Origin: Chloroflexota bacterium
GTDB taxonomy: Bacteria; Chloroflexota; Dehalococcoidia; GIF9; AB-539-J10
DNA: 10,778 nucleotides
Direction of reading: 5' to 3'
Assembly (NCBI GenBank): GCA_015222255.1
Contig: JADFUX010000081.1
Location: 1 to 10,778 of the forward strand
In this document: in pieces, positions 1-5,888 of the stretch
Layout of the letters: every line of letters starts with the position of its first letter
Numbering within the stretch: the stretch's first letter is position 1
The notes under the pieces: generated by a model
Seen by the model: only the letters and a program-made list of their open reading frames with translations
Told to the model about the DNA's origin: nothing
The model's database searches: none
Position numbers and translations under genes: made by a program

Positions 1-204
1 ATTTGCTGTGTGGCGGTAAGGAGCTATCATTAGATGCCCCGGGTTGTAGGGGAAAGCGTTCAGGATTATGAAATTGCTTTGGCCGCGGTAGAGGATTAGG
101 TTCGCCTCATCGTTCTGTTCTCCTGGCTTTTGGCACAGAATGCATCCCGTTTCACTTGGTCTTTCTATGTATTCCATTCGCCAGGGTGCCCAAAGTTGGT
201 CCAT
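1..204 (-). CDS. HIT-family nucleotide phosphohydrolase/phosphorylase-like protein, N-terminal part (C-terminus beyond window)
   Basis: The frame is open from an ATG at 202-204 to the left edge of the window, giving 68 residues. The start reads MDQLWAPWRMEYI, a typical opening for bacterial HIT proteins related to Ap4A phosphorylases. It is followed by a CxxC pair (C21, C24, in GCILC) and the first half of the HIT fold (FIILNAFPYNPGHLMIAPYRHT, residues about 45-66). The catalytic HxHxH triad normally lies further downstream and is not in the window, so activity cannot be judged. HIT proteins of this type act on nucleotide polyphosphates or nucleotidyl adducts in the cytoplasm; the exact substrate is unknown here. 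The gene lies 48 bases after sbcC on the same strand and is probably co-transcribed with it. No other in-frame start exists close to the AGGAGG upstream, so this ATG is preferred despite a long spacing. Family assignment is firm; specific function is inference. Confidence 0.88.
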   Translation of the reverse strand, partial: MDQLWAPWRMEYIERPSETGCILCQKPGEQNDEANLILYRGQSNFIILNAFPYNPGHLMIAPYRHTAN

Positions 205-222
205 TTGTGTCGTTTGATGATA

Positions 223-228
223 CCTCCT
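223..228 (-). promoter_or_regulatory. Candidate Shine-Dalgarno AGGAGG upstream of the HIT gene, unusually far from the start
   Basis: The minus strand reads AGGAGG here, a perfect anti-16S match, but 18 bases separate it from the ATG at 204, against the usual 5-10. The codons between (TAT CAT CAA ACG ACA CAA) contain no ATG, GTG or TTG. Either the spacing is really long, or initiation relies on something else. The motif is clear; its use is inferred. Confidence 0.45.
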
Positions 229-252
229 CTTTTAGTCAATTGCAATGGCATC

Positions 253-2817
253 TTAGTCAAACGAGATTGTTGAGCCTCCTGCTGTCTTGATCACATTTAT
301 GCGTACAGGAAAGGCATCTCTTAGCTCTTCAAGGTGGGTTATCACAATTATCTTGTCGAAATCATCCTGAATGGAATTTATGGTTTCCACGAGCTTCTCC
401 CTCCCTGAGCTGTCTTGAGTGCCGAAGCCTTCGTCGATAATCAAGGTTGATAGAGAAGCTCCGGCTCTCATTACCAGTAATTTAGATAGAGCGATGCGCA
501 GTGCCATATCAATGCGAAAGGCTTCGCCGCCGCTGTACATTTCGTAGCCGCGAGTGCCCAGTTCATCAGCAATCATAATGTCAAGAGTCTCAATGCTCTC
601 CCCTTTCTTGGTTTCACGCTGAGTTGCTAGTCTTAGCGTTAAGCGATTATCGGTCATTTTCCCAAGGAGCCTATTGGCTTCCGCCTCAATTTCAGGAAGA
701 GACCTCTCAATTAGCAACGCTTGGATGCCTTTCTTGCCAAAAGCTTCTGTCAGCTCTTTGTAGATTTGTTCTTCCCCAAGAGCCTGATGCCAGAGCCTCT
801 CGTAGCTTCTTTTGTTGTTTTCTAATTCATCGTATTGGCGTAACTTCATTCGCAATTGGGTCAACATATCGTACGAGCTACGCCAGTTGTGGGCCAGAGT
901 CTGGCAGCTCTGTTCTGCCTCAAGAAGCTTGCTAGCTATATCAGGCAAAGTCGCTAGCTCAGCTTCTAGCTTGTGTGTTTTCTCCGCATATTCGCTGATA
1001 TCAGAATGAAGGTTAGAAATAGCTTGCCTAGCATCGGCTAACGCTACTCTTTCCCTATCTCTAAGTTGGTTTGCTTCCTCCAACTCACGCTTATCTTCCT
1101 CATAGCTCTGAAGCTTGTCCAATTGCTCACGTACCCGATGGTGCCTCTCCCTGTCATAGCCTAACTCCTCTTGCTCTTTCTTGAGCTTTGCAAGAGCTTG
1201 CTGCTGGCCGAGGGCGTAATCTCCATCAGCTAGGGAAGTGGCTATCTGCCTTAGCTCTGCTCGTCTTTCGCCTATTTCCCTGCCAGCCTGGTTGATTTCA
1301 CTGATTTTGTTCCCGACTGTGCTTGATTGGCTTTGCCTTCTTATACGCTCCTCATTGGCGATATCCCCCTTTCGGACAAGATCGCTGTTTGCAGCTTGAT
1401 ATTCCAATCTTTTTTGCTCCAGTTCCTCCCGCTTGGCACGTAAAGCGTTGGTCTCGGTTTCCTTTTCCGACTTGAGCTTTGCTTGTAGTCGCTCTCGCCC
1501 CTCCATTCCCAACTCAGATTGGCATAAGGGACAGCGGGCACCGCTTTGAGCTAATAGAGCTATTTTCTCTTCCAACGTGCTGACTTCTTCCGCAGATTGA
1601 GCACAAAGGGATTCTAGATGATGGATTTGGGATAGAAGTTGTTGATTCTGCTCCATTCTGGCGCCCATTTGCTGCTGTGACCTATCTATCTCGGCCAGAC
1701 TGTGGCATATTTCATTTAGCTCCTTTTCCAAGAGAGGCAACCTAGCGAGCTGGGCTTCGTGCTCCAATATCTGGCTTTGAATTACCTTTTGTTGGGTGAC
1801 AAGCTCTCTTTTCGCCCCTTCAATAATCCTCTCCAGGTCGTTGATGTCCTGTTGTAGGTCAAGCAGCCGAGATAGCCTCTTGTTAAGGTCGGCATCAAGC
1901 TCTCTGATTTCTACCAACTGAGCATATCCTTCCTCTATTGCCGCCCCTTGCGCTATCAATTGTTCATAGCGCTCTAGCTTGCTATGATATTCGGTGCTTT
2001 TCTGCTCCCAATGGGCTAGCTCCTTCCGTGCTTTCTGAAGCCGAGTTTTCAACTCTATCAAGTGCTGCTGTTTGTTTTCGAGGGATCCTTTTTCTGCACG
2101 CAACAGGTTAACTCTAGCTTCTTGGGTCTCCCGCTTGCTTTCTATTATGCTCACCTCTTGCTCCACTCTGCTTAAGTTGTCCTGGCATTGATTCTTGAGA
2201 CCTAGCTGCTGAGAAATATCGGCAATGCTATTGTATAGCCTCGTTGCCTCCATTTCCTGTTCCCTGGCCGAGTTTCTGGCCTGCTCTTGGAGCTGGTCAT
2301 AGACATAGAATCCAAGAATATCAGTCAGCACTTGCTTACGTTTGCTTGGCTGTTTGATACTGAACTCATTGGAATGCCCCTGCAGAAAAAGGGCGCTATT
2401 GATGAATGTCTGGTAATCTAGCCGTAGGACATTTTCTATCTCCCTTTGAGTTTCCGCGATAGAATTGCCAGTCTTAGACTTAAAGCCCCTATCTGAAGCC
2501 ATCTGAAGCTCTAATATAGTGTGTCCTGGGCGGAATGAGCCAGATCTCGCGTGCTTGCGGATGACTCGATATACTTGTTTGCCGACAGCAAATTCGAGCT
2601 CCACCTCCATATCACTCTTTCCCATGTGGACCAGTTCGTCAGCACTCCTGGCTCTTGACTTTCCCCATAATGCCCAGGTGAGAGCATCAATAAGCGCCGA
2701 CTTGCCATTGCCATTATCACCGCAAAGACAGGCAGTATGGAAGCTTTCGAAAGGTATGGGTGGCACATTATCTTGGTAGCACATGAAATTTCGCAAGGAA
2801 AGCTTGATTGGGATCAT
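253..2817 (-). CDS. sbcC: SbcC/Rad50-type SMC-like ATPase of DNA double-strand break processing
   Basis: This 854-residue protein has the full Rad50/SbcC layout. It has an N-terminal ATPase half with Walker A (GDNGNGKS, residues 33-40) and a Q-loop (ALFLQGHSNEF, Q146). Long heptad-rich coiled coils run from about 170 to 690, interrupted by a zinc hook with CPLC (C429, C432). The C-terminal half carries the ABC signature (YSGGEAFRIDMALR, from 761), Walker B (LIIDEGFG, D795-E796) and the H-loop (H828). Family members pair with the SbcD/Mre11 nuclease, use ATP to open and close the clamp, and process DNA ends and hairpins. The size is closer to archaeal Rad50 than to the longer E. coli SbcC. The opening MIPIKLSLRNFMCY is typical, which fixes the start even though AGGG lies only 2 bases before the ATG. 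No sbcD is adjacent: the upstream gene is divergent and the downstream one is HIT. All key motifs are intact. Confidence 0.95.
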   Translation of the reverse strand: MIPIKLSLRNFMCYQDNVPPIPFESFHTACLCGDNGNGKSALIDALTWALWGKSRARSADELVHMGKSDMEVELEFAVGKQVYRVIRKHARSGSFRPGHTILELQMASDRGFKSKTGNSIAETQREIENVLRLDYQTFINSALFLQGHSNEFSIKQPSKRKQVLTDILGFYVYDQLQEQARNSAREQEMEATRLYNSIADISQQLGLKNQCQDNLSRVEQEVSIIESKRETQEARVNLLRAEKGSLENKQQHLIELKTRLQKARKELAHWEQKSTEYHSKLERYEQLIAQGAAIEEGYAQLVEIRELDADLNKRLSRLLDLQQDINDLERIIEGAKRELVTQQKVIQSQILEHEAQLARLPLLEKELNEICHSLAEIDRSQQQMGARMEQNQQLLSQIHHLESLCAQSAEEVSTLEEKIALLAQSGARCPLCQSELGMEGRERLQAKLKSEKETETNALRAKREELEQKRLEYQAANSDLVRKGDIANEERIRRQSQSSTVGNKISEINQAGREIGERRAELRQIATSLADGDYALGQQQALAKLKKEQEELGYDRERHHRVREQLDKLQSYEEDKRELEEANQLRDRERVALADARQAISNLHSDISEYAEKTHKLEAELATLPDIASKLLEAEQSCQTLAHNWRSSYDMLTQLRMKLRQYDELENNKRSYERLWHQALGEEQIYKELTEAFGKKGIQALLIERSLPEIEAEANRLLGKMTDNRLTLRLATQRETKKGESIETLDIMIADELGTRGYEMYSGGEAFRIDMALRIALSKLLVMRAGASLSTLIIDEGFGTQDSSGREKLVETINSIQDDFDKIIVITHLEELRDAFPVRINVIKTAGGSTISFD

Positions 2818-2826
2818 TTCCCTGCC

Positions 2827-2855
2827 ATTTTAGCATAGCTGTAGATTCGCCTCAT
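2827..2855 (-). promoter_or_regulatory. Candidate promoter for sbcC (extended -10)
   Basis: On the minus strand, TAAAAT (2827-2832) is preceded by TGC, making an extended -10 (TGnTAAAAT). Seventeen bases further upstream, at 2850-2855, is ATGAGG, which matches TTGACA only at the central TGA. Transcription would start near 2820, just 3 or so bases before the sbcC ATG, predicting a leaderless or nearly leaderless mRNA. The element was found by eye in a short A+T-rich spacer, so chance is a real alternative. Confidence 0.4.
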
Positions 2856-2879
2856 AGCAGCGTGAAACTATGATATAAT
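2851..2879 (+). promoter_or_regulatory. Candidate promoter for the small membrane protein gene and ffh (extended -10)
   Basis: A perfect TATAAT lies at 2874-2879, with TGA in front of it, giving an extended -10 (TGnTATAAT). The -35 position at 17-base spacing (2851-2856, CTCATA) is a poor match to TTGACA, which an extended -10 can compensate for. The predicted start near 2886 leaves about 9 bases before the ATG at 2895. The -10 match is strong; the overall promoter call is inference. Its -35 window coincides with that of the opposite-strand promoter. Confidence 0.55.
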
Positions 2880-2894
2880 GGCGAGACAGGGTTA

Positions 2895-3062
2895 ATGGAT
2901 GCCACTCTTGTAGTTGGCGTTAGTTTAGTCACCCTTGCTGTTGCCGTTATTGGGCTTTTATGTGGTGTTATGCATTTCCTTCTTAGCCAGTCTAGAAGAA
3001 TTAGTGACCTTGAAGACGGGTTCAAAGGCATGCAGCGAGATGAAGGTAGCTCAGCAGGATAG
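2895..3062 (+). CDS. Small single-pass membrane protein (55 residues), function unknown
   Basis: An ATG at 2895 opens a 55-codon frame ending in TAG at 3060-3062. Residues about 4-30 form one long hydrophobic segment (TLVVGVSLVTLAVAVIGLLC and onward to HFLL), followed by a basic turn (SQSRR, 31-35) and a short polar tail with acidic and basic residues ending GSSAG. By the positive-inside rule this suggests N-out, C-in topology with a cytoplasmic tail of about 25 residues. A perfect extended -10 sits just upstream and ffh begins 9 bases after the stop, so the two are probably co-transcribed. A short CAGGG lies 4 bases before the ATG. I do not recognise the family. A membrane protein directly before the SRP GTPase invites a link to protein targeting, but that is only context. 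The intact frame, promoter and tight spacing favour a real gene; chance hydrophobicity is the alternative. Confidence 0.6.
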   Translation: MDATLVVGVSLVTLAVAVIGLLCGVMHFLLSQSRRISDLEDGFKGMQRDEGSSAG

Positions 3063-3071
3063 TAAATAGCC

Positions 3072-4412
3072 ATGTTGGAAGTTCTGACCGAAAAACTAAG
3101 CAAGATATTTCACGGATTGAGCAACAAAGGGAAGCTTGGTGAAAAGGATATAGATGAAGCTTTGCGGCAGATTCGGCTGGCATTGCTGGAGGCCGATGTA
3201 AACTTTAAGGTGGTGAAGGAGCTTTTGCTGAAGGTACGCCAGCGTGCCGTTGGGGCCGAGGTATCGCAGAGCCTAACACCAGGCCAGCAGATCATCAAGA
3301 TTGTCCACGAGGAGTTGACTGCCATCTTAGGCTGGGAACCCAGCGGGTTAGCCTCAGTAGTCTCTCCGCCGGCGGTAGTTTTGCTTGTGGGTTTACAAGG
3401 CTCAGGGAAAACGACGACAGCGGTAAAATTGGCGCTGTATCTTAAACAGCGTGGGCAGCACCCGTTGTTGGTGGCTGCTGATACTCGCCGACCTGCTGCC
3501 ATTGAACAGCTCAGAATACTCAGCAAGCAGCATGACATACCTGTCTACAGTGAAGATGCCAAGACTGCACCTTTGCCTATCTGCACTCACGCCTTGAAGC
3601 AGGCTAGGGAAGTAGCATCAACTTGGGTCATCGTTGATACTCAGGGGAGATTGCATATTGACGAGGCCATGATGGTGGAATTGAGCGAGATTAAGTCTGG
3701 GTTACAGCCGTTGGAGGTATTGCTCACAGTGGATGCTATGACTGGGCAGGACGCAGTAAAGGCGGCACAAGAATTCCACAGTCGAATCGGGCTTACCGGG
3801 CTTATCCTAACTAAGATGGATGGAGATGCTAGAGGTGGAGCTGCTCTCTCTATTAAGTTTGTTACCGGGGTGCCCACTAAGTTCATAGGAGTAGGTGAGA
3901 AAGTAACGGCTTTGGAGCCATTCTATCCTGACCGTTTGGCATCACGCATCTTGGGGATGGGAGACGTGCTTAGCCTTATTGAGAAGTCTGAGAAAGCTTT
4001 TGATCAGCAACAAGTTAGACAGCTAGAAAAGAAGGTGCGTTCTAGCGGCTACGATCTCGACGATCTTCTCAGCCAACTACGGCAAATTCATAAAATGGGG
4101 TCTCTAAGTCAACTCGTTGAGATGCTACCGGGTTTTTCCAAGCTTGCCTCCTATTTACCTGACGATGAGGGAGACAAACGGCTAAGAAAGGTGGAAGCTA
4201 TCATCCTATCAATGACCGTTAAGGAACGGCGCACTCCAGCGATTATTGATGGTAGCAGGCGCAAGCGTATTGCTCGAGGAAGTGGGACTACACCCCAGGA
4301 CGTGAACCAACTGCTTAACCAGTTCTTCCAAATGCAGAAGTTGACCAAATCCATGGCCCAAGGCAAGTTCAACAAGGACTTGATTGGCAAGTTCGGTGCT
4401 CCTTTGAGGTAG
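3072..4412 (+). CDS. ffh: Signal recognition particle GTPase Ffh (SRP54 homologue)
   Basis: This 446-residue protein has the three Ffh domains. The helical N domain covers residues 1-95 (opening MLEVLTEKLSKIFHGL). The G domain covers about 100-295, with G1 GLQGSGKTTT (107-116), the insertion-box start ADTRRPAAIEQL (136-147), G3 VDTQGR (188-193), G4 TKMDGDARGG (247-256) and G5 region GVGEK (273-277). The M domain follows GMGDVLSLIEKSE (295-307) and includes MGSLSQLVEMLPG and the RNA-binding GSRRKRIARGSGT (394-406). Ffh binds 4.5S RNA and signal sequences of nascent membrane and secreted proteins, and docks with FtsY at the membrane through paired GTPases. Two oddities: G3 is DTQGR rather than DTAGR (codon CAG at residue 191), and the protein ends soon after the RNA-binding helices without the usual Met/Gly-rich tail. 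AGGA lies 12 bases before the ATG, a weak ribosome site; coupling to the small gene upstream may help. Identity is certain. Confidence 0.97.
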   Translation: MLEVLTEKLSKIFHGLSNKGKLGEKDIDEALRQIRLALLEADVNFKVVKELLLKVRQRAVGAEVSQSLTPGQQIIKIVHEELTAILGWEPSGLASVVSPPAVVLLVGLQGSGKTTTAVKLALYLKQRGQHPLLVAADTRRPAAIEQLRILSKQHDIPVYSEDAKTAPLPICTHALKQAREVASTWVIVDTQGRLHIDEAMMVELSEIKSGLQPLEVLLTVDAMTGQDAVKAAQEFHSRIGLTGLILTKMDGDARGGAALSIKFVTGVPTKFIGVGEKVTALEPFYPDRLASRILGMGDVLSLIEKSEKAFDQQQVRQLEKKVRSSGYDLDDLLSQLRQIHKMGSLSQLVEMLPGFSKLASYLPDDEGDKRLRKVEAIILSMTVKERRTPAIIDGSRRKRIARGSGTTPQDVNQLLNQFFQMQKLTKSMAQGKFNKDLIGKFGAPLR

Positions 4413-4418
4413 CACCTC
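4406..4418. terminator. Small inverted repeat at the convergent ffh/rpoD junction, weak terminator candidate
   Basis: GAGGT (4406-4410) and ACCTC (4414-4418) can pair as a 5-bp stem with a 3-base loop (AGC), spanning the ffh stop codon. On the plus strand only TT follows, and on the minus strand AAAGG follows, so neither side has a proper U-tract. The position is right for a two-way terminator between convergent genes, but the structure is weak. The repeat is visible; termination is doubtful. Confidence 0.2.
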
Positions 4419-4424
4419 TTAGAC

Positions 4425-5885
4425 CTACTCCAAGTAGTCCCTGAGCTTGCGACTATGACTGGGGTGACGTAATCTTCGGAGGGCTTTGGCCTCGATCTGA
4501 CGAATCCGCTCCCTGGTAACATGGAATTCTTGCCCCACCTCTTCTAGGGTGTGAGCATGCCCACCCTCAAGTCCGAACCTAAGCCTCAGCACTCGTTTCT
4601 CACGGTCAGTAAGCTCATTAAGCACGTTATCAATCTGCTCCTTGAGTAATTCTCGTGAAGCAGCGTCTATCGGCGCCAAAGTGGCATGATCTTCCACAAA
4701 ATCACTTAAATGGCTATCTTCTTCTTCGCCAATAGGCATATCCAACGATACGGGCTCGCGAAGCAAGCTCATGACCTCTTCCACTTTTGCCGGTGCCATG
4801 TCCATCTGCTGGCCGATCTCTTTGTAGCTTGGCTCACGTCCATATTGCTGGGTCAATCGCTGATTTGCCCGTAGCAGCTTATTAATAGTCTCCACCATGT
4901 GGACCGGAATACGGATAGTGCGGGCCTGGTCGGCTATGGATCGAGTGATTCCTTGCCTAATCCACCAGGTGGCATAGGTGCTGAACTTGTAACCCTTCCT
5001 ATACTGGAACTTCTCTACAGCGCGTGTTAGGCCAATGTTTCCTTCTTGGATGAGGTCGGGAAGGGCCATGCTGTGGCCAATGTATTTCTTAGCTACGCTC
5101 ACTACTAAACGCAAATTCGCTTCAATGAGGTGTCTTTCTGCTTCCCTTGCCTCAGATTTCACCTTTTCAAAGTGGGCCTTGAATTGCCCCTCATGAGGCT
5201 CAAGACGGGAGGCCAACTCATTGTTAGCCAAAAGGGCCTTTATTTCCCGGAACGAAGCTTCGTTTTCAATAATAGCCAGCGATTCGGGCGGCAACAGACG
5301 GCTGCTTATGGAGAGATTTACTGCGGCTTCCTCGGCTTCAACGCCTTCCTTGCCCAGCCCTTGAGCTACCGCCATCATTAGAGTGGGATCAATCTCCCCA
5401 TCAATAGCAGCACGGAATTTGGAATCTGTGATTGTCTCTACTAGGTCAGAGGAAGGATCGATGTTGCGTTGTTCCTTGATAATCTCAACTATAGGATGGG
5501 CTTTTGATAGTTGGGAAATCAAGTAAATTACTGTGTGAACTGCTGCTGGAAACGCCCTATACTTCCTGAAGTATTTATCTTCAATTCTTTCCAAATATTT
5601 GCCCTTCTCTACCTTGCTGGATAGCTCTTTCTCCTGAGCGGCGTTAAGGAGAGGCACCCTGCCAATCTTGTGGAGATAGGCACGCGTTAGATCATCAATT
5701 ATCTCATGCTGCTCCGGCTCCATCCGTAGCTTAGCCTCTTCGAGACTCATTTCATCAGCATCCTCTGTCGACTCGTCTTCAAGTAGGCCAGCAACGTCTT
5801 CAGTCTCAAACTCATGCGTGTGACCTTTTTTCATAGACCCTCGGTCTCGCCTTAAGTCCGAATTGGCTTTCATAATTGAATCCAC
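4425..5885 (-). CDS. rpoD: Primary sigma factor RpoD (sigma-70, group 1)
   Basis: This 486-residue protein is the housekeeping sigma subunit of RNA polymerase. Region 1.2 is at about 64-97 ([17 protein letters not shown]). The core block runs through regions 2.1-2.4 ([39 protein letters not shown], about 252-318) into region 3 ([17 protein letters not shown]). Region 4.2 has the helix-turn-helix for the -35 box ([29 protein letters not shown], from 446), ending LRDYLE. The N-terminus is short and acidic (about 25-62) with no recognisable region 1.1. About 150 residues (97-248) separate regions 1.2 and 2.1, a large non-conserved insert. The start is GTG at 5883-5885, chosen because GGGAGG lies 8 bases upstream; an ATG four codons later would be 20 bases away. 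It is the last gene of the minus-strand cluster, 3 bases after the dnaG stop, and collides with ffh 12 bases beyond its own stop. Confidence 0.96.
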   Translation of the reverse strand: MDSIMKANSDLRRDRGSMKKGHTHEFETEDVAGLLEDESTEDADEMSLEEAKLRMEPEQHEIIDDLTRAYLHKIGRVPLLNAAQEKELSSKVEKGKYLERIEDKYFRKYRAFPAAVHTVIYLISQLSKAHPIVEIIKEQRNIDPSSDLVETITDSKFRAAIDGEIDPTLMMAVAQGLGKEGVEAEEAAVNLSISSRLLPPESLAIIENEASFREIKALLANNELASRLEPHEGQFKAHFEKVKSEAREAERHLIEANLRLVVSVAKKYIGHSMALPDLIQEGNIGLTRAVEKFQYRKGYKFSTYATWWIRQGITRSIADQARTIRIPVHMVETINKLLRANQRLTQQYGREPSYKEIGQQMDMAPAKVEEVMSLLREPVSLDMPIGEEEDSHLSDFVEDHATLAPIDAASRELLKEQIDNVLNELTDREKRVLRLRFGLEGGHAHTLEEVGQEFHVTRERIRQIEAKALRRLRHPSHSRKLRDYLE

Positions 5886-5888
5886 TGT

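Noticed and set aside
232..260. Direct repeat TTAGTCAA at 232-239 and 253-260 (21 bases apart; TTGACTAA on the minus strand) with the palindrome ATTGCAAT (239-246) between
   Set aside because: TTGACT resembles a -35 box, but no -10 lies at a workable distance from either copy, and one copy includes the sbcC stop codon. It could be an operator, but two 8-base repeats are too little to claim one.
2852..3103. 83-codon minus-strand frame overlapping the small membrane protein gene
   Set aside because: The plus-strand frame at 2895-3062 has a coherent transmembrane segment, promoter and spacing; the minus-strand frame has none and runs into the ffh start.
3110..3538. 142-codon open frame on the minus strand inside ffh
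   Set aside because: Antisense to the conserved N and G domains of Ffh, Ser/Cys/Pro-rich composition, and no recognisable motif.
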